Source: Bacillota bacterium (GTDB lineage: Bacteria > Bacillota > Clostridia > Lachnospirales > Lachnospiraceae). Taken from it: a stretch of DNA of 64,000 bases. The stretch is taken from positions 1-64,000 of the forward strand of contig JAEYJO010000014.1 in assembly GCA_023408815.1 (NCBI GenBank). The letters run 5' to 3'. Below, piece by piece: positions 8,602 to 17,996 of the stretch (position 1 is the stretch's first letter; every line of letters begins with the position of its first letter). A program made the translations under genes and the position numbers. The notes beneath the pieces were generated by a model that saw only the letters and a list, made by a program, of their open reading frames with translations, was not told where the DNA came from and did not search any database.

Positions 8602-9867
8602 ATGGGAATGACGATGACCCAGAAGATTCTGGCAGCACATGCAGGACTCGATAAAGTGGAAGCCGGGCAATTGATAGAGGCTGATTTGGATTTGGTGCTC
8701 GGCAACGACATTACGAGTCCTGTTGCAATTAAAGAAATGGAAAAGATGAAAGTAAACGGCGTTTTTGATAAGGATAAAATTGCGCTGGTGCCGGACCACT
8801 TCGTGCCTAACAAGGATATTAAATCTGCGGAGCATTGTAAGTGCGTGAGGGAATTCGCATACCGCAATGACATTACGAATTATTTTGAAGTAGGAGAGAT
8901 GGGCATCGAACATGCGCTTTTGCCGGAAAAAGGACTTACCGTTGCCGGAGATGTCATTATCGGCGCTGACTCTCATACGTGTACCTACGGCGCTCTCGGC
9001 GCATTTTCCACAGGTGTGGGAAGTACGGATATGGCGGCAGGTATGGCTACCGGAAAAGCGTGGTTTAAAGTTCCATCGGCAATCAGGTTCCATGTAATTG
9101 GTAAAATGTCCAAGTGGGTCAGCGGCAAGGATGTTATTTTACATATTATAGGGATGATCGGCGTAGACGGCGCACTTTATAAGTCCATGGAATTTACAGG
9201 AGAGGGTATTGCGAATCTTTCTATGGACGATAGATTTACAATTGCGAACATGGCAATCGAAGCGGGCGGTAAGAACGGAATCTTTCCTGTCGACGATTTG
9301 GCGATCGCATATATCAAGGAGCATTCTAAAAAGCCGTATACTATTTATGAAGCGGATGAGGATGCGGTTTATGATGAAGAATATACCATCGACTTAAGCA
9401 CTTTAAGACCTACCATTGCGTTTCCCCATCTCCCGGAAAACACAAAGACTATCGACGACATCAAAGAGGACATTGCAATCGATCAGGTAGTGATTGGTTC
9501 CTGCACTAACGGCAGATTGGATGACCTGCGCATTGCGGCGGAAGTGTTCGAGGGAAGACATGTGAAAAAGGGAATGCGCTGTATTATCATTCCCGCGACC
9601 CAGGCTATTTATATGCAGGCTATGGAGGAAGGGCTTTTGAAAACCTTTATTGAAGCCGGAGCTGTTGTCAGTACCCCTACCTGCGGTCCTTGCCTTGGCG
9701 GCTACATGGGAATCCTTGCGGAGGACGAGAGATGTGTTTCCACTACGAATCGTAATTTCGTAGGCCGTATGGGACATGTGAAGTCGGAAATCTATCTTGC
9801 GAGCCCGGCGGTGGCGGCAGCCAGTGCGATTGAAGGTAAGATTTCCTATCCCTGCCGTTTGCAGTAA
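8602..9867 (+). CDS. leuC: 3-isopropylmalate dehydratase large subunit
   Basis: 421-residue aconitase-family subunit that, with LeuD, isomerises 2- to 3-isopropylmalate in leucine synthesis. The three [4Fe-4S] cysteines are visible: C301 (GSCTNGR), C361 and C364 (TCGPCLGG). The active-site strand GADSHTCTYGALG is near residue 121. Length matches the bacterial/archaeal-type short LeuC of about 420 residues rather than the 470-residue type. AGGAGG precedes the ATG. Its partner follows 55 bases downstream. Confidence 0.96.
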   Translation: MGMTMTQKILAAHAGLDKVEAGQLIEADLDLVLGNDITSPVAIKEMEKMKVNGVFDKDKIALVPDHFVPNKDIKSAEHCKCVREFAYRNDITNYFEVGEMGIEHALLPEKGLTVAGDVIIGADSHTCTYGALGAFSTGVGSTDMAAGMATGKAWFKVPSAIRFHVIGKMSKWVSGKDVILHIIGMIGVDGALYKSMEFTGEGIANLSMDDRFTIANMAIEAGGKNGIFPVDDLAIAYIKEHSKKPYTIYEADEDAVYDEEYTIDLSTLRPTIAFPHLPENTKTIDDIKEDIAIDQVVIGSCTNGRLDDLRIAAEVFEGRHVKKGMRCIIIPATQAIYMQAMEEGLLKTFIEAGAVVSTPTCGPCLGGYMGILAEDERCVSTTNRNFVGRMGHVKSEIYLASPAVAAASAIEGKISYPCRLQ

Positions 9868-9922
9868 AAAGGCTTACTGATAGAAGATTAAAAAGCTGCT
9901 GAAAGGCAGAATGGAGGAATAT

Positions 9923-10411
9923 ATGAAATCAGCAAAAGGAACAGTTTTTAAATACGGAGACAATGTGGATACAGATGTCATCATTCCGGCAAGATATCTG
10001 AACTCTTCTGATCCGGCAGAGCTTGCAACTCACTGTATGGAGGATATCGACAAGGATTTTATTAAGAATATAAAAAAGGGGGATATTATCGTGGCGGACA
10101 AAAATTTCGGCTGCGGTTCCTCCAGAGAACATGCTCCGATAGCGATAAAGGCGGCTGGGATAAGCTGCGTAATCGCGGAGACCTTCGCGAGAATCTTTTA
10201 CCGAAATTCGATCAATATCGGACTTCCTATCATTGAGTGTCCCGAGGCTTCCAAGGGAATTGAGACCGGAGATGAGGTTGAAGTGAACTTCGATACCGGG
10301 GTCATTACCAATCTGACGAAGGGGACAGCATTCCAAGGTCAGGCTTTTCCTGAGTTCATGCAGAAGATTATAGCTGCGGAAGGGTTGATTAATTACATTA
10401 ACAATAAATAG
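9923..10411 (+). CDS. leuD: 3-isopropylmalate dehydratase small subunit
   Basis: 162-residue swivel domain of the leucine isomerase, typical for the short family. Motifs: KYGDNVDTDVIIPARYL at the start and the substrate-contacting loop NFGCGSSREHAP. The ATG at 9923 (GGAGG 5 bases upstream) is preferred to the ATG at 9911, which overlaps that ribosome site. Followed by a strong hairpin terminator, so leuCD form a two-gene unit; leuA and leuB are not in the window. Confidence 0.96.
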   Translation: MKSAKGTVFKYGDNVDTDVIIPARYLNSSDPAELATHCMEDIDKDFIKNIKKGDIIVADKNFGCGSSREHAPIAIKAAGISCVIAETFARIFYRNSINIGLPIIECPEASKGIETGDEVEVNFDTGVITNLTKGTAFQGQAFPEFMQKIIAAEGLINYINNK

Positions 10412-10454
10412 AACTTTTGTAGATTAGAGTGTAATGGAATTATATTCAAAGAAA

Positions 10455-10497
10455 CCGGCATCCGCCTGTAACGCCGCAGTAGGATGCCGGAATTTTT
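10455..10497. terminator. bidirectional terminator between leuD and the phosphatase gene
   Basis: A 9-bp stem CCGGCATCC / GGATGCCGG (10455-10463 with 10482-10490) is followed by AATTTTT. The T-run holds the stop of the convergent gene. Confidence 0.8.
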
Positions 10498-11287
10498 ATA
10501 GCTGAAACGGCTCTGCAAAATATCCCGCTTGTGAAACCGGTTCGTTACCATCCCGCAGATGAGAGGTATCCCCTACCACCTGGCCACGGAAATACGCCTC
10601 GCCGGGTATCCTTTCTTCTGAAATGAGAACAGTAACTGAAGCAGGCGCAGTGAAGAAATTCTGCCACAACAAAGTAGGCGCGATTCCTAACAGATATGAC
10701 ATCATTGCAAAGGTAACGCCCAGATGGCAGAAGATGACGATAGTATCATCGCTGTAAGACTTCAAGAGCTTTGACGTACCGGCATCTTTTCCTGAATCAG
10801 GAGTAAGAGAAGAGATGCCTGTCTCCTCCTTCGTGATTCCGGTGCGGTATATCATGCCGTCCCTCACATAACCGTATTTTGCCAGGATACTGTCAAGCCC
10901 GTTGCATACTTCATCGAATGCGGGCTTCAGATCGCTATTGCTCCTCAAAACATCCGCTTCATGCCAATGATCCTTATCATAGAACAACGGCTCCTTCGTC
11001 CAGTAAGAAGGCATGAAATCCCAAGGCACGCCGTGTCTTCCGGTAGTAGGATCGGTAATCGGATAATAGAACTCCCTAAGCCAATCATAAGTAACAGCCT
11101 GCCTATTCATGATATTTAAACTGCAGGAAGCAGTATCCTGTGCCCGTCCCAGGGGAGAGCAGTAAAAGTCCTTTACGTTCCAGCTGCTTACCCTCTTTGC
11201 AAGAAGCTTTGCTTCCCTCCAGCCCTTTTGTGTCAAGGTATCGTTCGCATAATCGGGATCTCCGTGTCTGATAAAAATAATTTTCAT
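10496..11287 (-). CDS. histidine phosphatase family protein (phosphoglycerate-mutase-like)
   Basis: 263 residues. The catalytic RHG motif is at the very N-terminus (MKIIFIRHGDPDY), with the second arginine/glutamate region and a late catalytic His in FCHLGVTFAM. Family members dephosphorylate small phosphometabolites; the true substrate is not evident. The ATG at 11287 is preceded by AAAGGA; the much longer open frame upstream is not supported. Convergent with leuD, divergent from the TPR gene. Confidence 0.85.
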   Translation of the reverse strand: MKIIFIRHGDPDYANDTLTQKGWREAKLLAKRVSSWNVKDFYCSPLGRAQDTASCSLNIMNRQAVTYDWLREFYYPITDPTTGRHGVPWDFMPSYWTKEPLFYDKDHWHEADVLRSNSDLKPAFDEVCNGLDSILAKYGYVRDGMIYRTGITKEETGISSLTPDSGKDAGTSKLLKSYSDDTIVIFCHLGVTFAMMSYLLGIAPTLLWQNFFTAPASVTVLISEERIPGEAYFRGQVVGDTSHLRDGNEPVSQAGYFAEPFQL

Positions 11288-11356
11288 AATGTTTATCCTT
11301 TCGTATGTTAGTAAAAATATTAGTAAAATATTATGCCATTCGCATACCGCCTCATT

Positions 11357-11375
11357 ACCGTCGTTTGACAAGGGC
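11357..11375. repeat. half-copy of the palindrome found at 22113-22168
   Basis: The 19 bases here match 22114-22132 at 17 positions, sharing TCGTTTGACAAGG. At this site the inverted partner is missing. It lies in the divergent gap between the phosphatase and TPR genes. Confidence 0.5.
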
Positions 11376-11499
11376 ATTATACTACAATTAGGAGAAATCA
11401 ACAAGGAAGAGTTGAACTTACGGCTTCTTCCCATATCCCCCAAAGTATGTTAAAATATCGATTGTAAATAGACATGCATGGAAAAGGAGCAAACCATAA

Positions 11500-12372
11500 A
11501 TGAACACCCAACAATTTTTTGCGCATCTGGACAATATGTTTCAAAGAAACGAAATAGATAAGGTGGAGCCTTATTTGCTGGGAGAGCTGGAAAAGGCCAG
11601 GGAAGCAGAAGATTACCCCGCATATATCGTAATTGGCAATGAAATGATCGGCTTTTACCGCAGCGTCTCACTATTTAAAAAAGCCTTCGATATCGCTGAG
11701 GATGTCCTTTTACTTTTAGAAGAATTACAACTTGAAAACAGCGAACACTTCGCCACAACACTTCTGAATGCGGCGACGGCTTATCGTGCGGCTGGTGAGT
11801 TGGAACCGGCATATAGATATTACTTGCAGGTGCTTCAGATATACGAGGGCCTGCTTCCAAAAGATGATTACCGGTTCGCCGGACTTTACAACAATATGAG
11901 CATTTTGTTAGAGCAGATGAATAAAAATGAAAAAGCGGCGGAGCTTTCTAAGAAGGCGCTTTCTATCGTATGTGCTTTGGAAAACAGCGAAGCGGAACAG
12001 GCGACGACTTTGACGAATCTCGCACTTTTGTATTTCAAGATGGACAAGCCTGGAGAGGCCTCAAAAGCTTTGGAAGAAGCACTGGGGCTCTTCGAAGCCG
12101 CCGGAGGGGAGAGGACGACGGATGCCCATTACAGCGCGGCTCTTGCAGGAGTGGGAGAAGCATATTTCCGTATAGGAGATTATGAAAAGGCCCTGCTCTC
12201 TTATGAGAAGGCTCTGTCAGAGGTAAAAAAGCACTTTGGGGAGAATCAAAGCTATGGCATACTATGTGAGAATTGCGCCGCAGTCTGCGAATATCTGAAG
12301 GATAAGGAAAAAGCTGGGTATTATAGGAAGAATGCGGAAGAAATTTATAGGAGAATTGGATTGCAGCAATGA
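11500..12372 (+). CDS. tetratricopeptide-repeat protein
   Basis: 290 residues almost entirely of paired alpha helices. At least four TPR-like units can be seen, for example AAELSKKALSIVCALEN, SKALEEALGLFEAAGG and the best match YFRIGDYEKALLSYEKALSE near residue 225. No signal peptide or membrane segment, so a cytoplasmic protein-binding scaffold. Its stop overlaps the start of the DUF4037 gene by 4 bases (ATGA), so the two are translated together and probably act together. Function unknown. Confidence 0.85.
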   Translation: MNTQQFFAHLDNMFQRNEIDKVEPYLLGELEKAREAEDYPAYIVIGNEMIGFYRSVSLFKKAFDIAEDVLLLLEELQLENSEHFATTLLNAATAYRAAGELEPAYRYYLQVLQIYEGLLPKDDYRFAGLYNNMSILLEQMNKNEKAAELSKKALSIVCALENSEAEQATTLTNLALLYFKMDKPGEASKALEEALGLFEAAGGERTTDAHYSAALAGVGEAYFRIGDYEKALLSYEKALSEVKKHFGENQSYGILCENCAAVCEYLKDKEKAGYYRKNAEEIYRRIGLQQ

Positions 12373-13349
12373 AAGGCTTAGAGCTATCGGAAAAATATTA
12401 CCTTGCATACGGTAAAAAAATGTTAGAAGAAAAATTTCCCAAGGTTGCAGAACGGGCGGCGATTGGATTGGCGGGGCAGGGTTCGGAATGCCTCGGCTTC
12501 GATGACGAAATTTCCATGGATCACGATTACGGTCCATCCTTTTGCATATGGCTGACCAAAGAAGATTATGAGAAATACGGTAAGAAAATAGCGCAGGAAT
12601 ATGAAAGTCTTCCGAAGGCCTTCGAAGGTGTGTCAGAAAGAATAGTGAGTGCTCACGGCAAAAGCAGAGTAGGGATACACTCCATTCCTGATTTTTACTA
12701 TGGGCTTATTGGCTGTGAAGACACTCCGAGAAGCAATACGGAATGGCTGCGGATACCGGAGTCTATGCTTTGCAGTGCAGTAAACGGCAAGGTGTTTTTG
12801 GACCCTTTGGGGGAATTCAGCCGGATACGAAATGAACTGCTGGCATTTTATCCGGAGGATGTAAGGCTTAAGAAAATAGCAGCGAGAGCGGCTGTTATGG
12901 CTCAGGCCGGACAATATAACTATGCAAGGGCCATGAAAAGGGGAGAGTATGTGGCAGCACAGCTTTCTCTGGCTGAATTTATAAAAAGCACGATTTCTAT
13001 GGTATATCTTTTGAATAAAAAATATACGCCCTTTTATAAATGGATGCACCGCGGAATGAAGGAGCTTCCTATATTATCCGAAATCGGTGATATACTAAAT
13101 CTCCTCATCCGGACGAAGGAACAGGCAGAGGCCTGGGAAAATACGAAGGCACAGGACTATTTATATACCCTGAATACGAAGGACCAAAGGATCATTATCG
13201 TGGAAGCGATATGTAATCTGGTGCTTCAGGAGCTTACTTCACAGGGACTTGCGGAAGGTGAAGATAACTTTTTAGAAAATCATACGATGTACATTATGGA
13301 GAAAATAAAGGATCCGCATATCCGTTCCCTGCAGATTATGGAAGGATGA
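12369..13349 (+). CDS. DUF4037 protein with nucleotidyltransferase-like N-terminus
   Basis: 326 residues. The N-terminal 110 residues carry GQGSECLGFDDEISMDHDYG, a Gly-Ser followed by a D-x-D pair as in the polymerase-beta nucleotidyltransferase superfamily; the remainder is helical and fits the DUF4037 family. What it modifies is unknown. The start overlaps the stop of the TPR gene. The arrangement of a helical-repeat protein with a nucleotidyltransferase is reminiscent of regulatory or toxin/antitoxin-like modifiers, but no partner toxin is seen. Confidence 0.8.
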   Translation: MKGLELSEKYYLAYGKKMLEEKFPKVAERAAIGLAGQGSECLGFDDEISMDHDYGPSFCIWLTKEDYEKYGKKIAQEYESLPKAFEGVSERIVSAHGKSRVGIHSIPDFYYGLIGCEDTPRSNTEWLRIPESMLCSAVNGKVFLDPLGEFSRIRNELLAFYPEDVRLKKIAARAAVMAQAGQYNYARAMKRGEYVAAQLSLAEFIKSTISMVYLLNKKYTPFYKWMHRGMKELPILSEIGDILNLLIRTKEQAEAWENTKAQDYLYTLNTKDQRIIIVEAICNLVLQELTSQGLAEGEDNFLENHTMYIMEKIKDPHIRSLQIMEG

Positions 13350-13351
13350 TG

Positions 13352-13380
13352 TTGCAAACGTATGTTCGTTATGATATACT
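13352..13380 (+). promoter_or_regulatory. sigma-A promoter of ruvA
   Basis: TTGCAA and TATACT with a 17-base spacer, about 48 bases before the ruvA ATG and immediately after the DUF4037 stop. Confidence 0.65.
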
Positions 13381-13427
13381 TGATTTCATATACATGAAAT
13401 AAGAAACGAAAAACAGGAGAAGCGGAT

Positions 13428-14036
13428 ATGATAGCATATTTGAAAGGTGAAATCGCAGATATTACAGAGGATAATCTTATTTTGGAAGCGAACAACATCG
13501 GATATAATATTAAAATATCCTCAGGTACGGCAGGAATGCTGCCGGGAATCGGCGAGGAAGTGAAGATATACACCTATACCTATGTGAGAGAGGATGCTTT
13601 CCTTCTGTATGGCTTTCTTACAAAGGATGATCTGGATATATTTAAGAAGCTGATTACGGTAAACGGAATCGGCCCTAAGGGCGGCCTTGCAATCTTGTCT
13701 GTAATGAGTGCGGACAGTCTGCGGTTTGCCATCATTTCAGGGGATGTGAAGGAAATTTCCAAAGCCCCCGGAATTGGGAAGAAGACTGCCGAGAGAGTTA
13801 TCCTCGACCTTCGGGATAAGGTCTCCATAGAAGATACCTTTGTGAACAAAAGCATGGCAGGCGATCTTGGCGATGTATCGTCCGGCGACACAAACATAAA
13901 AAACGAAGCGATTGAAGCGCTTACTGCATTGGGTTACTCCGCCTCCGAGGCGTTGAAGGCAGTAAAGCAGGTTACAGTTATGGAGGATATGGATACCGAA
14001 GATATCTTGAAGCAGGCGCTTAAGAAGATGTATTGA
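13428..14036 (+). CDS. ruvA: Holliday junction helicase subunit RuvA
   Basis: 202 residues, normal length. Binds four-way junctions as a tetramer and loads RuvB. Order: N-terminal OB fold (MIAYLKGEIADI), two helix-hairpin-helix motifs (VNGIGPKGGLAIL and APGIGKKTAERVI) and a C-terminal domain III (EALTALGYSASEALKAV) that contacts RuvB. AGGAG precedes the ATG. ruvB follows after 79 bases. Confidence 0.97.
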   Translation: MIAYLKGEIADITEDNLILEANNIGYNIKISSGTAGMLPGIGEEVKIYTYTYVREDAFLLYGFLTKDDLDIFKKLITVNGIGPKGGLAILSVMSADSLRFAIISGDVKEISKAPGIGKKTAERVILDLRDKVSIEDTFVNKSMAGDLGDVSSGDTNIKNEAIEALTALGYSASEALKAVKQVTVMEDMDTEDILKQALKKMY

Positions 14037-14115
14037 AGCAGGAGTCTTCCTTGTGTACTCATGCCGGAGAGACTGCCGTTTAGGCTCTTACTTTGAAAGG
14101 AAAATGGTTATATAA

Positions 14116-15114
14116 ATGGCAAGAAGAATGATAGAAACAAACCTGACGGAAGAAGATATTAAGATCGAAGGCTCTCTCAGACCCCAGTGCCTTGCGGATT
14201 ATATCGGACAGACAAAGGTGAAAGAAAATCTGAAGGTATATATCGATGCAGCCAAGCTTAGAAACGATTCCCTGGATCACGTATTGTTTTATGGTCCGCC
14301 TGGTCTCGGAAAGACTACTCTGGCCGGCATCATAGCATCGGAGATGGGCGTCAATATGAAGGTCACCAGCGGTCCTGCTATCGAGAAGCCGGGAGAGATG
14401 GCTGCAATTCTGAATAATTTACAGCCTGGTGATTTATTGTTTGTGGATGAGATCCACCGTCTGAACAGACAGGTGGAGGAAGTACTCTATCCTGCGATGG
14501 AGGATTACGCCATAGATATTATAATAGGAAAAGGTGCTGCGGCGCGGTCTATCCGTCTGGAACTTCCAAAGTTCACGCTGGTGGGAGCGACCACGAGAGC
14601 GGGACTATTGACAGCTCCCCTGAGAGACCGTTTCGGCGTACTTCACCGGTTGGAATTCTATTCCGTCGATGAGCTTAAGGTTATTATCCTGCATTCCGCC
14701 CGGGTTTTGAAGGTGGCGATCGAAGAACAGGGAGCGGAGGAACTGGCGAGGAGGAGCAGGGGAACGCCGCGGCTGGCTAACCGGATGCTTAAGCGGGTAA
14801 GAGATTATGCACAGATAAAGTACGACGGAATCATCACGGAAGAAGTGGCTAAGACAGCCTTGGATCTTATGGACGTGGATCGAATGGGACTGGATTATAT
14901 AGACAGGAACATATTGATTACTATAATCGATAAGTTCAAGGGGGGGCCGGTGGGACTGGATACACTGGCGGCATCCATCGGTGAGGATGCAGGCACTCTG
15001 GAGGACGTATATGAGCCTTACCTTTTGAAAAACGGTTTTTTAAACCGTACGCCGAAAGGAAGAACCGCTACAGATTTGGCATATCATCATTTAGGGCTTG
15101 AAATTCCCTCTTAA
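14116..15114 (+). CDS. ruvB: Holliday junction helicase motor RuvB
   Basis: 332-residue AAA+ ATPase driving branch migration with RuvA. Walker A GPPGLGKTTLA, Walker B LFVDEIHRLN, sensor 1 LVGATTRAG and the arginine finger in APLRDRFG are all present, then the winged-helix C-terminus (KGGPVGLDTLAASIGED). GAAAGGA precedes the ATG. Confidence 0.97.
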   Translation: MARRMIETNLTEEDIKIEGSLRPQCLADYIGQTKVKENLKVYIDAAKLRNDSLDHVLFYGPPGLGKTTLAGIIASEMGVNMKVTSGPAIEKPGEMAAILNNLQPGDLLFVDEIHRLNRQVEEVLYPAMEDYAIDIIIGKGAAARSIRLELPKFTLVGATTRAGLLTAPLRDRFGVLHRLEFYSVDELKVIILHSARVLKVAIEEQGAEELARRSRGTPRLANRMLKRVRDYAQIKYDGIITEEVAKTALDLMDVDRMGLDYIDRNILITIIDKFKGGPVGLDTLAASIGEDAGTLEDVYEPYLLKNGFLNRTPKGRTATDLAYHHLGLEIPS

Positions 15115-15183
15115 TATCTATATAATAAATATTGTGTAAATTATGAATGTATTAGGGCATATTTTGTGTTAAGGGGTGAGGGA

Positions 15184-15591
15184 ATGTCGGCGAAGACAGA
15201 TACGGAAGTTATCATTGGCGGTAAAGTATTCACTTTGAGCGGTTACGAAAGCGAAGAGTATCTACAGAGAGTCGCGTCTTATATTAATAATAAGATGACG
15301 GAGTACGGCAAAGTCGACAGCTTTAGAAGGCAGCCTCTGGACACCCAGAACGTCCTGCTGCAGCTTAATATTGCCGACGATTATTTTAAGGCGAAGAAAC
15401 AGATAAGCCTTTTAGAGGAAGATATCCAGAGCAAGGAAAAGGAATTGTACGATTTGAAACATGAGTTGATTACCTCTCAGATCAAGCTGGAAAATACGGA
15501 GAAAAATGTAAAAAGTCTACAAGCGGAAATAAATGAAAACGCGAAGAAAATGATTCGCATGGAAATGGAACTGAAGGATGCGAAGAAGTAA
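15184..15591 (+). CDS. zapA: cell division protein ZapA
   Basis: 135 residues: an N-terminal ZapA domain (VIIGGKVFTLSGYESEEYLQRVASYIN) and a long C-terminal coiled coil (about 75-135). ZapA bundles FtsZ filaments at the division site. The ATG at 15184 is chosen because AAGGGGTGAGGGA lies just before it; an in-frame GTG at 15166 is possible but less likely. The gene ends in a terminator hairpin. Confidence 0.88.
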   Translation: MSAKTDTEVIIGGKVFTLSGYESEEYLQRVASYINNKMTEYGKVDSFRRQPLDTQNVLLQLNIADDYFKAKKQISLLEEDIQSKEKELYDLKHELITSQIKLENTEKNVKSLQAEINENAKKMIRMEMELKDAKK

Positions 15592-15614
15592 TATAAAGGA
15601 ATCATAGAAAGTGG

Positions 15615-15641
15615 GCTGTCTTAGGAAAAGACAGCTTTTTC
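15615..15641 (+). terminator. terminator after zapA
   Basis: 8-bp stem GCTGTCTT / AAGACAGC (15615-15622 with 15628-15635), loop of 5, followed by TTTTT. Confidence 0.85.
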
Positions 15642-15661
15642 TAATCGAAGGTAAGAAAGCT

Positions 15662-15732
15662 GAAAGAATAATATTCTTTCAACCGGAGATTTGTGCTTAA
15701 GATGTGCAGGCACATCCGCACAAAGTCTCCGG
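15662..15732 (+). ncRNA. structured leader of the U32-family gene
   Basis: After the zapA terminator the transcript can form a small 8-bp hairpin (15662-15669 with 15673-15680) and then a nested structure: outer stem of 14 pairs with one bulged G (15683-15696 with 15718-15732) enclosing an inner 6-bp stem GATGTG/CACATC (15701-15706 with 15711-15716). The gene's ribosome site (AAAGGAG, about 15740) follows directly. It does not match a riboswitch class I know; a cis-regulatory RNA is an inference. Confidence 0.45.
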
Positions 15733-15758
15733 GCTTTGAAAGGAGCATTGTTATAAAG

Positions 15759-17966
15759 ATGAAAAAAGTAGAACTTCTTGCGCCTGCGGGAAATTACGAA
15801 TGCTTTCTAGGTGCAGTGCATGCCGGGGCTGATGCCGTTTATCTGGGCGGAGACAAATTTGGAGCGCGGGCATATGCGGACAACTTTTCGGAAGAAGAAA
15901 TTATAAACGCTATAAAGCATGCTCACATATATGGAAGAAAAATATATTTAACGCTGAATACGCTTGTAAAGGAAAACGAATTTGCTGGGATTTACAATTA
16001 TTTGCAGCCCTTTTACCAAGCAGGTCTGGACGGTGTCATTATTCAGGATATGGGAGTGTTTTGTGCAGTCGGAAAATGGTTTCCCGGATTGGAGCGCCAT
16101 ATCAGCACACAGATGACCGTGACGGGAGCCTATGGAGCGGCATATGTAAAGGGCTTAGGAGCCACGCGCATCGTACCCGCCAGAGAGCTTTCTCTTACGG
16201 AAATCAGAAATATAAAAAGTGAAGTAGATATTCAAATAGAGGCCTTTGTTCATGGTGCGGTCTGCTATTGTTATTCCGGGCAATGTTTATTCAGCAGCAT
16301 CATCGGAGGCAGGAGCGGCAACAGAGGAAGGTGTGCACAGCCGTGCCGTCTGCCTTACTCGGTGGAAGGCAAGAGGGACACATATCCCCTCAGCCTAAAG
16401 GATATGTGTACTATAGAACTGATTCCCGAGCTGATCGAAGCCGGTATCGATTCCTTTAAAATCGAAGGAAGGATGAAAAGCCCTGAGTACGTTGCAGGAG
16501 TGACTGCTCTTTACCGGAAGTATATAGATAAATATTACGATGACCGGGAGACAGGATATTGCGTTAAAAAAGAGGACATGGAGGCGCTTCGCTCCTTGTA
16601 TATCCGAAGCGAAATCAGTGAAGGATATTATCATAAGCATAACGGCAGGGATATGATAACTCTGGATAATCCAAGCTACGGCGGACGGGACGAGAACCTG
16701 TCCCATAGAATTAGAGCGGAATATCTGCAAGGTGACCACCGTTTGACTGTGACGGGCAAAACGAGACTGTATAAAAACAGTCCGGCCTATTTTGCCCTTG
16801 TTTATAAAAATATAACGGCGGCCATATACGGAAATACTGTGGAAGAAGCCCTGAAGCAGCCAATGAATGAGGAAAGCATTCGCAAACAGCTTTCAAAAAG
16901 CGGCAATACGGCATTTAACTTAGAAAGTATCGAAATTGATATGGAATCCGATATTTTCATTCCTGTAAAAGCACTCAACGATCTGCGCCGCATAGCGTGT
17001 GAAGTGCTGGCGGAAAAAATAATTGCGAACAATGGTCTGGCCTATCCGGAGCGCAAGGAAACAGCGGGGATGAGCTCAAATACCAGTAAACCGGCAACCA
17101 GCAGACCAATAAATAAAATAACGATGCATGCGTCCATACAGACCGAGGAACAGCTTGGCATAGCGTTAAAAAGCAGCATTTCAAGAATCTATATTTCCTC
17201 TGATTTGATGGAAACGTCCGGCTCCATAGAGAGCGCCTTAAGAAATAATAAAAAGGATATAAAATTTTACCTTGCAATGCCCCATATCATAAGAGATTAT
17301 GATAAAATGTTTTTGGACAAAATGAAGGCATTGCTGGAGGGCGAGTTGTTTTCTGGAGTATTGATCCGCAACCAGGAAGAACTGCAATGGCTTAAGCAAT
17401 TTTCCTATAGTAAGGATATCGTCACTGACGCCAATCTTTATATGTGGAACAAGGAAGCCTATGAGGCTTATAAGGATGAGTGCGTGGAAAGGTATCTTCC
17501 TCACGAGCTTAATTTCAAGGAAATTGCCAGACTGATGGAAGCTGTGGGCAGCAATGCGCTGTCTCAAATCGTCTATGGGAGGATACCGATGATGGTAACT
17601 GCCAACTGTGTTTCAAAGACTATGGGATTTTGCAGGAAGACGGCGGGAAACAAGGACTCAGAAATCATAAGCGGAACCACCTTTTTGACTGATCGGTACC
17701 GAAAAAATTTCCCGGTATATTTGAATTGCAGACATTGCTATAATATTATTTATAATTCGGTTCCTTTATCTCTGCATCAGAGCCTTTATAAAATGACGAA
17801 ACTAGGAGTTTCAACATTTCGTCTGGATTTTACCATGGAAATGGGGAAGGATGTACAGGAGATCATTTCCTTCTATGAGAGCAGGATAAGAAACAGCGGG
17901 AAAGACGAAGCAAAGCCTCCATTTGCAGAATATACCAATGCGCATTTAAATAGGGGAGTAGAATAA
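15759..17966 (+). CDS. U32 peptidase-family protein with DUF3656 (RlhA-like)
   Basis: 735 residues. The U32 signature with its iron-sulfur cysteines is EAFVHGAVCYCYSGQCLFS followed by GRCAQPC, and the family motif GRMKSPEYVAG comes later; a DUF3656-like region (about 340-430) and a C-terminal extension follow. Members once called collagenases are now known to be Fe-S proteins hydroxylating RNA (TrhP on tRNA U34, RlhA on 23S C2501) from prephenate-derived chemistry; the DUF3656 part and length point to RlhA. The exact RNA target is inferred. The ATG at 15759 has AAAGGAG upstream. Confidence 0.85.
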   Translation: MKKVELLAPAGNYECFLGAVHAGADAVYLGGDKFGARAYADNFSEEEIINAIKHAHIYGRKIYLTLNTLVKENEFAGIYNYLQPFYQAGLDGVIIQDMGVFCAVGKWFPGLERHISTQMTVTGAYGAAYVKGLGATRIVPARELSLTEIRNIKSEVDIQIEAFVHGAVCYCYSGQCLFSSIIGGRSGNRGRCAQPCRLPYSVEGKRDTYPLSLKDMCTIELIPELIEAGIDSFKIEGRMKSPEYVAGVTALYRKYIDKYYDDRETGYCVKKEDMEALRSLYIRSEISEGYYHKHNGRDMITLDNPSYGGRDENLSHRIRAEYLQGDHRLTVTGKTRLYKNSPAYFALVYKNITAAIYGNTVEEALKQPMNEESIRKQLSKSGNTAFNLESIEIDMESDIFIPVKALNDLRRIACEVLAEKIIANNGLAYPERKETAGMSSNTSKPATSRPINKITMHASIQTEEQLGIALKSSISRIYISSDLMETSGSIESALRNNKKDIKFYLAMPHIIRDYDKMFLDKMKALLEGELFSGVLIRNQEELQWLKQFSYSKDIVTDANLYMWNKEAYEAYKDECVERYLPHELNFKEIARLMEAVGSNALSQIVYGRIPMMVTANCVSKTMGFCRKTAGNKDSEIISGTTFLTDRYRKNFPVYLNCRHCYNIIYNSVPLSLHQSLYKMTKLGVSTFRLDFTMEMGKDVQEIISFYESRIRNSGKDEAKPPFAEYTNAHLNRGVE

Positions 17967-17996
17967 ATTTACGCTTAAAAAGTGTACGGGTGAATT

